NCBI GenBank assembly: GCA_964438865.1
Contig: CAYTMI010000011.1
Span: forward strand, 1-64,000
Source: G016234445 sp964438865
GTDB lineage: Bacteria; Chloroflexota; Dehalococcoidia; Tepidiformales; Tepidiformaceae
Length of the DNA stretch: 64,000 bases
Direction: 5' to 3'
Shown here one piece after another: positions 41,783-49,963 of this stretch. The stretch's first letter is position 1. Each line of letters begins with the position of its first letter. The notes beneath the pieces are model-generated. The model was given only the letters and a program-made list of their open reading frames with translations. It was not told where the DNA came from and did not search any database. The translations under genes and the position numbers were made by a program.

Positions 41783-44398
41783 ATGCCAACGCCGGCTTCT
41801 GCTGACGGGCCCGATGCGGACCCTCGATCGATTCGACTCGCCGTCGAGGGCATGTCGTGCGCGGCCTGCGTCAACAAGGTCGAGAAGGCGCTCAAGCGGC
41901 TGGAGGGCGTGAGTGACGCCCGGGTCAACCTGGCGACCGCGAGCGCTGCGGTGGACTACGACTCCACGCGCGTGCAGCCGCAGCAAATGGCAGAGGCTGT
42001 CCGCGGGCTCGGCTACGAGGCGCCCTGGGACAGGCTCGACCTCCTGGTTCTCGGGATGATGGGGACGCACTGCCAGTCCATCATCGAGAAGGCCGTCGGC
42101 GACCTGCCGGGGGTCATCAGCGTGAAGGTCAACCTGGGAACGGACACTGCGGCGGTGACGTACGCCGGGTCGTTGATCGGGGCTGGCCAGATCAAGAAGG
42201 TGATCTCGAGTCTTGGCTACCAGGTTTCGGAGAAGGCGGAAGGGGCCGCAGCGGTGGACCGGGAGCGTGCCGCCCGGAAGCGGGAGCTGCGGCACCAGTT
42301 GATCAACCTGGTCGTGGCAACGCCGCTCGTGCTGATCATCATGGCCGGGACCTTCCGTGGCTACTGGAAGCTCGACCTGGTTGTCCCGGGGATCTTCGCG
42401 GAGAAGTGGTTCCTCTTCCTCCTGACCACGCCTGTCGTGTTCGGGCCGGGCCGGCAATTCTTCGTCCACTCGTTCAACGGGCTACGCCGGGGCGTCACGG
42501 ACATGAACCTCCTGTACGCAACCGGCATCGGGGCCTCCTACTTCATCGCAGTCATCAACACGTTCTGGCCCGATGCGGGGTTCGGCGGGAAAGACGCCAC
42601 GTTCTTCGAGTCGGCTGCGCTGCTCACCTGGTTCATCGTCCTCGGCCGGTATCTTGAGGCGGTCACGCGCGGGCGGACATCGGAAGCGATCCGAAAGCTG
42701 ATGCGGCTACAGCCGAAGCGGGCGCGCGTCCTTCGCGACGGAGCAGAGGTCGACATCCCGGCTGATGAAGTGGAAGTCGGCGAGATCTGCCTCGTTCGAC
42801 CCGGCGAATCCATCCCGGTCGACGGCGTGGTCGTGGACGGCTATTCGGCGGTCGACCAATCGATGATCACCGGGGAGAGTCTGCCCGTCGAAAAGAAGAC
42901 CGGTGATACGGTGATTGGCGGCACACTGAACAAGACGGGGGCCTTCCGACTCCGGGCGACGCAGGTGGGGAAGGAAACCGCCCTCGCGCAAATCATCAAG
43001 CTTGTGGAGGACGCGCAGGCGACCCGGGCTCCGATCCAGAAGCTTGCCGACTCTGTTGCCGGGCACTTCATCCTCGGCGTCCACACGCTCGCCCTGGCGG
43101 TGTTCCTGTTCTGGTTCTTTGTCGGGTTCGACCTTTGGTTCAGCCCTGACAGCCGGCTGATCCTCAGTCCCTACCGCCTGACCGAGGTCGGTGTCTTTGG
43201 GTTCGCATTGCTGCTGTCGGTGACGGTCCTCATCATCTCTTGCCCGTGCGCGGTTGGCCTGGCGACGCCGGCTGCGATCATGGGCGGTTCGGGCATTGGC
43301 GCTCAGCATGGAATCCTCTTCAAGGGTGCGGATGCGATCGAGGCAGCGAGCAAGCTGCAGGTGATCGTCTTCGACAAGACCGGGACCTTGACGCGGGGCG
43401 AACCCTCGGTCACAGACGTGGTGGCCACAGGCGGGAACCAGAATGAAGCGCTAAGGTTGGCCGCGATTATCGAGAAGTACTCCGAGCACCCCCTGGGCGA
43501 AGCAATCCTCCGTGGGGCGCGCGAACGCGGCCTCCAGGTTGACGACCCGGGCCAGTTCGAATCCATCCCAGGCCAGGGTGTTGAAGCGGACTACGAGGGG
43601 CGCAAGCTCCTGCTCGGCAACCGCAAGCTCATGAACGACCGGGGCATCGACATCTCCGGACTCGTGGCCGACGCCGAGCGGCTCGAGAACGACGGCAAGA
43701 CGGCCATGTTCCTTGCGGCCGACGGCCTGCCGGCGGGGATCATCGCGGTCGCTGACACGCTGAAACCGACGTCATCCACAGCCGTCGCCGCGCTTCATCG
43801 CATGGGGCTCGAGGTCGCGATGATGACTGGGGACAACCGGCGCACCGCCGAGGCGATCGCTCGCCAGGTTGGGATCGACCGCGTCCTGGCTGAAGTGCTC
43901 CCGCAGGACAAAGCGGCGGAAGTGCGAAAGCTCCAGGAGAAGGGTCTGCGCGTTGCGATGGTGGGCGACGGCGTGAACGACGCCCCCGCGCTTGCTCAGG
44001 CGAACGTCGGCATCGCCATGGGCGCCGGGACCGACGTCGCAAAGGAGACGGGGCACGTCATCCTCATGAAGGACGACCTGCTGGACGTCGTCGCGTCCGT
44101 CCAGGTGGCGCGATACACGATGCGCAAGGTCCGTCAGAACCTGTTCTGGGCATTCGGCTACAACACGGTCTTCATCCCGTTGGGGGCGGGCTTGCTCTAC
44201 CCGGTCATGTCCCAGGTGGTGAGCCCGGAACTGGCCGCATTCCTGATGGCCCTCAGCTCGCTGTCGGTGACGCTCAACTCGATGTCGATGCGCCGCTTCG
44301 TGCCGCAGGTGCGCCGGTCGGGGCCCACCCGCCCAGGGCCCGGCGAGGTGCGGGCGGGCGAACTCGTGGCCGGCGGCGCGCCCGGCGCGGGAGGTTGA
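41783..44398 (+). CDS. copA: P1B-type copper-transporting ATPase
   Basis: Pumps copper out of the cytosol at the cost of ATP. The 871 residues: HMA domain 1 with the metal motif GMSCAACVNK; HMA domain 2 with only one cysteine (MGTHCQS); eight membrane helices with the translocation motif SCPCAVG; TGES; the phosphorylation site DKTGTLTRG; SEHPLGEA; GDGVNDAPAL; and the C-terminal YN and MxxSS metal sites (GYNTVF, ALSSLSVTLNSMSM). This fits CopA/CtpA copper exporters. It follows operator site c and ends 2 nt before the TM-YHS gene. Confidence 0.95.
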   Translation: MPTPASADGPDADPRSIRLAVEGMSCAACVNKVEKALKRLEGVSDARVNLATASAAVDYDSTRVQPQQMAEAVRGLGYEAPWDRLDLLVLGMMGTHCQSIIEKAVGDLPGVISVKVNLGTDTAAVTYAGSLIGAGQIKKVISSLGYQVSEKAEGAAAVDRERAARKRELRHQLINLVVATPLVLIIMAGTFRGYWKLDLVVPGIFAEKWFLFLLTTPVVFGPGRQFFVHSFNGLRRGVTDMNLLYATGIGASYFIAVINTFWPDAGFGGKDATFFESAALLTWFIVLGRYLEAVTRGRTSEAIRKLMRLQPKRARVLRDGAEVDIPADEVEVGEICLVRPGESIPVDGVVVDGYSAVDQSMITGESLPVEKKTGDTVIGGTLNKTGAFRLRATQVGKETALAQIIKLVEDAQATRAPIQKLADSVAGHFILGVHTLALAVFLFWFFVGFDLWFSPDSRLILSPYRLTEVGVFGFALLLSVTVLIISCPCAVGLATPAAIMGGSGIGAQHGILFKGADAIEAASKLQVIVFDKTGTLTRGEPSVTDVVATGGNQNEALRLAAIIEKYSEHPLGEAILRGARERGLQVDDPGQFESIPGQGVEADYEGRKLLLGNRKLMNDRGIDISGLVADAERLENDGKTAMFLAADGLPAGIIAVADTLKPTSSTAVAALHRMGLEVAMMTGDNRRTAEAIARQVGIDRVLAEVLPQDKAAEVRKLQEKGLRVAMVGDGVNDAPALAQANVGIAMGAGTDVAKETGHVILMKDDLLDVVASVQVARYTMRKVRQNLFWAFGYNTVFIPLGAGLLYPVMSQVVSPELAAFLMALSSLSVTLNSMSMRRFVPQVRRSGPTRPGPGEVRAGELVAGGAPGAGG

Positions 44399-44400
44399 GA

Positions 44401-44832
44401 ATGAACACCAAGCGGTCTGTCTACATCAGTGCCCTCACGTACACCGCCATGTCGGCGCTGGCATCGAGCCTGTTCCTGGCAGCGACTTTCGCGTCGGGGG
44501 ATTACACCCGGGTTGCCCGGGCCGGCGGCGCCGGCTGGGTCTTCCTCCTTTCGATGATCATCCTGATGCCCACGATCACGCCCTGGGTGAAGACGAGGCT
44601 GGACCAACCGCGTGATGGGCGCCAGGGCGGCAAGCCAAAGGAGGCAGCAATGTCAGTCCAAGAATCCGGTTCAAGCGAGAAAGGCGCGTCGGCCACGGAC
44701 CCCGTGTGCGGGATGTCTATCGATCCGGCAACGGCGCACTGGAGTTCGGACTACCAGGGGACGAAGTACTACTTCTGCGCCAAGGGGTGCAAAGAGACGT
44801 TCGACGAGAATCCAGCCAACTACATCAAGTAG
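44401..44832 (+). CDS. Membrane-anchored YHS-domain protein with possible internal start
   Basis: A 143-residue protein: two N-terminal membrane helices (MSALASSLFLAAT; GWVFLLSMIILMPTI), then an alanine-poor linker and a YHS domain (DPVCGMSIDP, YYFCAKGCKETFDENP) known to bind copper or other metals. ATG 44401 has GGGAGG upstream; the in-frame ATG at 44650 also has its own AAAGGAGG at spacing 6, so a free 60-residue YHS protein may be made too. It directly follows copA. Confidence 0.85.
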   Translation: MNTKRSVYISALTYTAMSALASSLFLAATFASGDYTRVARAGGAGWVFLLSMIILMPTITPWVKTRLDQPRDGRQGGKPKEAAMSVQESGSSEKGASATDPVCGMSIDPATAHWSSDYQGTKYYFCAKGCKETFDENPANYIK

Positions 44833-44859
44833 CGCGGGGCGCGCGCAGGGTTGCAGGCC

Positions 44860-45708
44860 ATGACGGCAGTTCTGTTCGACAATGCCGGCCTCTTCGGCAC
44901 TATCACGATCTCGATCGACCCCATCCTGGTACGCATCGGGCACTTCGGCCTCGGCTGGTACGGGATCGCCGTTGGCCTCGCCATCGCCGCGGGACTGCTG
45001 ATCGCGCGCCGCGAAGCCAGGCGGCGCAACGTGGACACGGATGCCCTGATGCGAGTGGCCGTGTGGTCCATAGCCGGCGGCGTTGCCGGAGCTCGCGCAC
45101 TCTTCGTGGTCGACCACTGGTCGAGGTACGCCTCGGATCCCATGGGTGCCCTGGCGATCCAGGAAGGTGGGCTCGCGATCCAGGGAGCCCTGATCGGAGG
45201 CCTGGTGGCGGGGGTCCTCGCGGCCAGGCAGGCACGGCTACCGGTGTTGGTACTCGCCGACATCGCCGCACCGGCGGCCGTCCTCGGCCAGGCGATAGGA
45301 CGCCTCGGCTGTCTTGTGACCGGCGACGCCCTCGGGAGCCCGACATCGTTGCCCTGGGGGGTTAGCTACACGAACCCCGCCGCGATGGCGCCGCAGCTCG
45401 GGGTTTCGCTGCAGCCGGTGTTTGCCTACGAGGCGCTCTGGGACCTGGCCGTGTTCGCCCTTCTCTGGGGGGTTCGGACTCGAGGCTGGCAGCCCGGCCG
45501 TCTCTTTGCGGCATATCTCGGCCTCTACGCCGCCGGCAAGTTCGGACTGACGTTCCTGAGGCAGGAACGGGTGTGGGCCCTGGGACTGCAGGAAGCACAG
45601 TTGGCGGCGGTAGTGCTGCTGCTTGGCGCCCTTGGGTTCTGGGCATTCAGCGCCCGCGGTTCACGGGCCGTCCCGGCCGCGACTGCAGCCGGTTCAGGAG
45701 GCAATTGA
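44860..45708 (+). CDS. lgt: Lgt-like prolipoprotein diacylglyceryl transferase
   Basis: Lgt transfers diacylglycerol to the Cys of prolipoproteins. The 282-residue polytopic protein has PILVRIGHFGLGWYGIAVGLAIAAG, EGGLAIQGALIGG and GRLGCLVTGDALG. The first is typical of Lgt; the second replaces the usual HGGL His with Glu, and the third has Cys and Thr where E. coli has Asn (146) and Asn (149), as in the divergent subfamily found in Gram-positives. It may act on the cupredoxin and other lipoproteins here. Activity is uncertain. Confidence 0.75.
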   Translation: MTAVLFDNAGLFGTITISIDPILVRIGHFGLGWYGIAVGLAIAAGLLIARREARRRNVDTDALMRVAVWSIAGGVAGARALFVVDHWSRYASDPMGALAIQEGGLAIQGALIGGLVAGVLAARQARLPVLVLADIAAPAAVLGQAIGRLGCLVTGDALGSPTSLPWGVSYTNPAAMAPQLGVSLQPVFAYEALWDLAVFALLWGVRTRGWQPGRLFAAYLGLYAAGKFGLTFLRQERVWALGLQEAQLAAVVLLLGALGFWAFSARGSRAVPAATAAGSGGN

Positions 45709-45709
45709 G

Positions 45710-45907
45710 ATGGCATCGCCCGGTGCCTCCACGGCTGACTCAACGTCCACGGTCGCGACCTGCCCTCATAGTCCGGTATGGGTCGTCGACTCCAACTGTC
45801 ACCGGGTGATCCGGAAGCCGTGCCCGCTGTGCCAGGACCCTGCGAGTTCCTCCCCGACCTTCGCGCCCGTGACGACGCCCGCAGCCCCGAAACAGGAGAG
45901 AAGATGA
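45710..45907 (+). CDS. Small cysteine-containing protein, 65 residues
   Basis: ATG 45710 follows AGGAGG at 8-nt spacing. The frame ends at 45907 in ATGATGA, overlapping the methyltransferase start. It encodes a Ser/Thr-rich N terminus and a core VWVVDSNCHRVIRKPCPLCQDP with four cysteines, two in a CxxC. The overlapping stop and start plus the strong Shine-Dalgarno argue that it is translated. The CxxC suggests a metal or redox site. Confidence 0.65.
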   Translation: MASPGASTADSTSTVATCPHSPVWVVDSNCHRVIRKPCPLCQDPASSSPTFAPVTTPAAPKQERR

Positions 45908-46542
45908 TGACCGCTTCGACGAACACCCCCACGGCTGGTAGTGAGACCGTTCGCCGGCGCTACAACCGCAGCGCCCGCTTCTACGACACCGAGCAGGCGA
46001 TGATGGAACGAGTGGTAGGCCGGTGGCGCCGTGATCTCTGGAGCCGTGTACCGGGCGGCGAGATCCTCGAGGTGGGGGTCGGCACCGGTGCGAACATGCC
46101 CTTCTACCCGCCCGGGGCGCACGTGAAGGCCATCGACATCGCGGAGAACATGCTCAAGCGGGCCGAGGTCCGTGCCAGGAAGCTGGGCGTCGACGTCGAT
46201 CTCGCCCGGATGGACGTGGAGCACCTGGACTTCGATGACGCTCGTTTTGACTGTGCAGTCGCAACCTTCGTCTTCTGTTCGGTCCCGGACCCGGTTGCCG
46301 GGCTGCAGGAGGTGCGGCGCGTGCTCAAGCCGGGAGGAGTGCTCCTTCTGCTCGAGCACGTGCGCAGCGAGAATCGGCTGGTGGGAAAGCTCATGGATTT
46401 GCTCAATCCGGTGGTCGTGCGTATGGCCGGCGCCAATATCAACCGGCACACGGTGGATAACGTCCAGGCCGCGGGGTTCGCCGAGGTGGCGGTTGAACGC
46501 CGCCTGCGAGGCATCGTGAGGCTGATCGAGGCTCGCAAGTGA
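45904..46542 (+). CDS. Class I SAM-dependent methyltransferase
   Basis: A 212-residue Rossmann-type methyltransferase: YNRSARFYDTEQAMMER, SAM motif ILEVGVGTGANMPFY, acidic VKAIDIAENML, MDVEHLDFDDARFDC and LKPGGVLLLLEHV. It resembles UbiE/METTL7-like enzymes. The start is either 45904 or 45907 (GGAGAG upstream). The substrate is not visible; a membrane lipid, quinone or metalloid is possible given the context. Confidence 0.87.
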   Translation: MMTASTNTPTAGSETVRRRYNRSARFYDTEQAMMERVVGRWRRDLWSRVPGGEILEVGVGTGANMPFYPPGAHVKAIDIAENMLKRAEVRARKLGVDVDLARMDVEHLDFDDARFDCAVATFVFCSVPDPVAGLQEVRRVLKPGGVLLLLEHVRSENRLVGKLMDLLNPVVVRMAGANINRHTVDNVQAAGFAEVAVERRLRGIVRLIEARK

Positions 46543-46636
46543 CCGTCACGCGGAGACCCACCGGATACCGCCGGCCGTCACACGTGGTGCGGGGGAAGGC
46601 TGACCGCCGCCAGGCGCAAGGTGCCCGTGGCGCAGG

Positions 46637-47317
46637 TCACCGGACACGCTCCGCGACGACGACGTCCCGATCGAGGTACTCCCCTGAGCCATCGCCTCCG
46701 AGGTAAGCCCGGAAGCGGCCGCCACATGTGATGAGCGTGATCCACTCCGCGGCGGCGGGCTTAACCGCCGGCCAGATCAGTTCGCCCATGGGGATCGTCG
46801 CAACGTCGTAGCGCTGCTTGCGGATCACCCGATAGCGGTATTCGAGGCCGTTGTCCATGACGACGGCGACCTCGTCGCCTGCCTCCAACTGGTAGAGGTT
46901 GAAGAAGGGCCCTTTGATGTTTGGGAAGTAGTCAACATGGGCCGAAAACACGGCGTTGCCGCCGAATCCCGGCCGATCGTAGATCTCGTACCAGCCGGTG
47001 CTGAGGGGGTTCTTGGGGATGTCGAGTTCGTTCTGCCCAGGGATGAGACCGAGATTCTCGATCGCTGAGTCAACTCCGAAGCGCGGGATCTTGAGGCGCG
47101 CAACACCCCCGGCGTATGGCGTCGACGTCGGCGTCGCGGCGGGAGCCGGGGAGGGCGTGTCCGGGGTCGACTGGGCCGGCGCGGGGGATGGAACCCATTC
47201 GATCGGTGCGAACGCCTCTGTTTCGCTTCGGTCGTTATCAGACCCAAAGAGGCCGATGAGGAAGAAGCCCGCGCCGGCGACGAACGCTACGAGCGCCACC
47301 GTCCGAAGCCCGCTCAT
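46637..47317 (-). CDS. Class E/F-like sortase
   Basis: A 226-residue sortase: N-terminal membrane helix, Pro/Thr-rich linker (SPAPAQSTPDTPSPAPAATPT), catalytic His in VFSAHVDYF, catalytic Cys in TLITCGGRF and a C-terminal Arg (DVVVAERVR). It would anchor or polymerise surface proteins by transpeptidation at an LPxTG-like motif. No obvious sortase substrate with a sorting signal is adjacent. Convergent with the methyltransferase gene. Confidence 0.85.
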   Translation of the reverse strand: MSGLRTVALVAFVAGAGFFLIGLFGSDNDRSETEAFAPIEWVPSPAPAQSTPDTPSPAPAATPTSTPYAGGVARLKIPRFGVDSAIENLGLIPGQNELDIPKNPLSTGWYEIYDRPGFGGNAVFSAHVDYFPNIKGPFFNLYQLEAGDEVAVVMDNGLEYRYRVIRKQRYDVATIPMGELIWPAVKPAAAEWITLITCGGRFRAYLGGDGSGEYLDRDVVVAERVR

Positions 47318-47401
47318 GTCAATGCTCCGGTCGGCGCGCCTCGACGAGGAGGACCAACACCTGAGCGGTCGAGCAGCGAAGGGGAGCGCATTCGGGATGC
47401 C

Positions 47402-48070
47402 TCAATTCTGCGGAGAGCTGACCAGTGTCCGCACCCGCTTTATGACGTCATCACCGTCGAGCCACATCGAAGGGTAGTCCTCAGCCCAGAGGATCGTGCC
47501 CTCGCGGCTGATGAGGACGAACTTGTGGTCCGGCTTGTTGGCGTGCATTCCACCCAGCGCGTTGTAGGACTTCGACACCTGCGTGGTCTGGTCCACCAAG
47601 ATCGGTATCGTCTTCAGTCCCCAGCGTGACATCTCGCTCTTGATCAGTGAAGGCTGATCGACCATGACCGCGTAGGTCTCGACGCCCATGTCGGCGAAGG
47701 TCTGCTGATCTCTCTGCAGCTGCACCGTCTGCTGCCAGCACGGGTCGCAGCCGTAGCCTTCGTTGAAGAAGAGGAGCACGTTCTTCTTGCCCCTGAAATC
47801 GCTCAGACTGATGTCGCGTCCATCGACGGTTTTGAGCGTGAAGTCGGGCGCAGGGCTCGCGGTCATGTCCGGTAAGGACGAAGCTTTTTCCGGCCCAGCA
47901 GCGCGGTAGGCGAGGATGAGGCCGGCGCCAAGAGCCACGACGCCGAGGGCCAGCAGGCCGCGCCAGGCGAATTGACGCAAACGCTGACGCGCCCGTCGCC
48001 GTTCGCGCTCGCGGATCGTCGCAGCGCGGCGGTCGATGGGCTTCGGCATCGTTCGCCTTGTCTTATTCAT
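47402..48070 (-). CDS. Membrane-anchored redoxin (AhpC/TSA or ResA type)
   Basis: A 222-residue protein: basic N terminus and one membrane helix (GLLALGVVALGAGLILAYRA), then a thioredoxin-fold domain: APDFTLKTVDGRDISLSDFRGKKNVLLFF, active site NEGYGCDPCWQQ, TIPILVDQ. The C-x2-C (CDPC) is a typical disulfide-exchange pair. Start ATG 48070 with GGAGGT. It probably exchanges electrons with CcdA (next gene upstream) outside the membrane. Confidence 0.88.
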   Translation of the reverse strand: MNKTRRTMPKPIDRRAATIRERERRRARQRLRQFAWRGLLALGVVALGAGLILAYRAAGPEKASSLPDMTASPAPDFTLKTVDGRDISLSDFRGKKNVLLFFNEGYGCDPCWQQTVQLQRDQQTFADMGVETYAVMVDQPSLIKSEMSRWGLKTIPILVDQTTQVSKSYNALGGMHANKPDHKFVLISREGTILWAEDYPSMWLDGDDVIKRVRTLVSSPQN

Positions 48071-48130
48071 GGCTGTACCTCCTACCGGTTCGGAGACGCT
48101 CGCTTCCCGTCGCTCCTTGCGGAGCTGACG

Positions 48131-49006
48131 TCAGCGATGGAGGAAACGGAGCATCCGGTCGAATCTCCAGCCGAACACCCGGGCGAAGAGATAGAGGACG
48201 AACCCGGCCAGGACGATGCTGAAGACAGCGTCTGGGACCCCGCTTGTCGCGTTGATGATCGTCTGCGCGACGGAGCGCAGGTATTCGCCGAGTTGCGTCT
48301 GCGTCTGCGATGTCTCCAGGCGGCCGGTGAAGGTGCCTGCGATAACGAAGACCCCGACAGCGATGAAGAGGACGCCGGCGAACAGGTTGGTTGAGTGGAC
48401 CCGCCATCTCACGCGTCCGAATCCGAGCGTCACCGCCCGTCCGCGGACGACGACATTGTTAGAGAGGTTGAACTTCTCCCAGAGGAGCGCGATGACCACC
48501 AGCGGCGATACCATTCCCGCCACATAGGCCAGCCCAAGGCCCGTCGCCTGAGGCAACGACGAGGACATGGCCGATAGCGTGAGGACGCCGGCGAGCACCG
48601 GCGCGCAGCAGGAACTCGCGGCGCCAGAGAATATGCCGAGTGTGAAGACGGACATCACGGTTGGACGATCCCCGAGCTGGCTGCGGTGCATGGGTAGGGC
48701 GAAGTTCTTTCCAGCAAGCGACCATATGCCAAGCACGACAAGGAACAGCCCACCGACGAGGAAGACCTCAGAGTGATATCCGGCGGTCAGACGCGAAACG
48801 GCGGCCACCCCGAGCGTGATCGGCAGGAGCACGACGGCCACGCCGGCAGCGAAGACGAGGGTCATCGCCAGGAGCGCGTAGCGTGCGCGGAAGGCGCTCG
48901 CCAGGTAGGCGGGCAGCAAGAAAGTTACGCAGCAGGGAGCGGCCAGGGCGATGACGCCGCCCAGGAAGGCCGCAACCATCGACGCTTGGAAGAGAGTCGG
49001 GTCCAT
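48131..49006 (-). CDS. ccdA: Cytochrome c biogenesis protein CcdA-like thiol-electron transporter
   Basis: A 291-residue polytopic protein (about six to seven helices) with the two CcdA-type cysteine sites, APCCVTFLLPAY and SSCCAPVLAG. It carries reducing equivalents from cytosolic thioredoxin to extracytoplasmic thiol proteins. It lies next to a small CKPC thioredoxin and a membrane redoxin; the ATG at 49006 shares one base with the thioredoxin stop (TGATG). Confidence 0.9.
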   Translation of the reverse strand: MDPTLFQASMVAAFLGGVIALAAPCCVTFLLPAYLASAFRARYALLAMTLVFAAGVAVVLLPITLGVAAVSRLTAGYHSEVFLVGGLFLVVLGIWSLAGKNFALPMHRSQLGDRPTVMSVFTLGIFSGAASSCCAPVLAGVLTLSAMSSSLPQATGLGLAYVAGMVSPLVVIALLWEKFNLSNNVVVRGRAVTLGFGRVRWRVHSTNLFAGVLFIAVGVFVIAGTFTGRLETSQTQTQLGEYLRSVAQTIINATSGVPDAVFSIVLAGFVLYLFARVFGWRFDRMLRFLHR

Positions 49007-49290
49007 CAGGCTTCCGGCACCAGGGCGCGACGCGCCTGCTCCAGCCGTTCCCGCAGCAACGACTCGGAGACGTCGCCCACCAGCGCCATTCGTCCGTTGA
49101 TCAGGATCCCGGGCAGCCCAACGAGTTTGTAGCGCAGGGCGACGGCCGTCCCCTGGTCGCTGCCCACGTCGAACTCTGTGACCCTGACGTCCGGAAATTC
49201 GGCTTCAAGGCGATGAAGACGCTCCTTGACGTTCTCACAGGGCTTGCAGCCGAAACCGGTAACCACCCACACCTCGGTCGTCTGTGTCAT
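49006..49290 (-). CDS. Small glutaredoxin/thioredoxin-like protein
   Basis: A 94-residue thioredoxin-fold protein with active site VTGFGCKPCENVKE and VGLPGILINGR with a cis-Pro. CKPC is typical of small glutaredoxin-like or CcdA partner proteins. ATG 49290 is chosen because GAGGAG is well placed; further upstream the frame lacks family-like sequence. Part of a three-gene thiol relay with ccdA and the redoxin. Confidence 0.87.
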   Translation of the reverse strand: MTQTTEVWVVTGFGCKPCENVKERLHRLEAEFPDVRVTEFDVGSDQGTAVALRYKLVGLPGILINGRMALVGDVSESLLRERLEQARRALVPEA

Positions 49291-49449
49291 GTTCACTCCT
49301 CTTTGCACTTCTATCCCGATCGGCCTTGCCGGCGCTGAGGTCTGTTCCACACTGCTCCTGCGGGACCGGGAGCCTGGCGACACCCACCCCCGGCGACAAC
49401 AGCGACCGACGGTCTCCGCCGGGCCCGGGTCGGTGCACACGACAGGCGG

Positions 49450-49935
49450 TTACTGCTGGGTGGGAAAGCTGAAAACACGTTCCGGTACTCCTCCGAGCCC
49501 GCGCAGGGCCAACGTCACCTGATTCCGCGGTTGCCGGGTAAAGACGAGCATTCCTTCCAGGTGATGGGCGTCGCCTTTGGTGGTGACCCACCGGATCGGC
49601 TTCTCTTCCAGACCATCGTCGCCGAGCAACCGGGCCCCCGCGGCATAGTCAAAGGCGCTCAGATCCCCTTCGTGCGTGTCGAGCGTCAGCAGGATCACGA
49701 GCTGGGTGTCGATGTCGATAGCACTGGCCGCGTCAGACTCCAGGCTCCGCAGACGCTCACGCGAGGCGACCGTGGCAACAATGTCCACACCCCCACCGCT
49801 GTTCCGTTGCTCGAGAGTCGCATCTGTGGCCGTGGGCGGGTCATCCGTCGCCCGCAGCGCGAAGAAGCCCACCGCCCCAACGGCGGTAACCACAAAGGCG
49901 GTCGTGATGGCCAGGATGATTGCCGTTCGGCTCAA
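49450..49935 (-). CDS. Membrane-anchored hypothetical protein
   Basis: A 161-residue protein: N-terminal helix (IILAITTAFVVTAVGAVGFFAL), then an extracytoplasmic domain with VDIVATVASRERLRSLESDAASAIDIDTQLVILLTLDTHEGD-type segments (quoted in part), HHLEGMLVF and a C terminus GGVPERVFSFPT. Start is TTG 49935 (AGGA at good spacing). It follows the selenoprotein candidate after 28 nt and is probably co-transcribed. Not recognised; could be a small periplasmic chaperone. Confidence 0.7.
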   Translation of the reverse strand: MSRTAIILAITTAFVVTAVGAVGFFALRATDDPPTATDATLEQRNSGGGVDIVATVASRERLRSLESDAASAIDIDTQLVILLTLDTHEGDLSAFDYAAGARLLGDDGLEEKPIRWVTTKGDAHHLEGMLVFTRQPRNQVTLALRGLGGVPERVFSFPTQQ

Positions 49936-49963
49936 GGAATAATCCTCATGGGAGCGTTTGTTT

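Noticed and set aside
44395..44400. TTG 44395 as start of the TM-YHS protein
   Set aside because: ATG 44401 has better GGGAGG spacing and does not overlap the copA stop.
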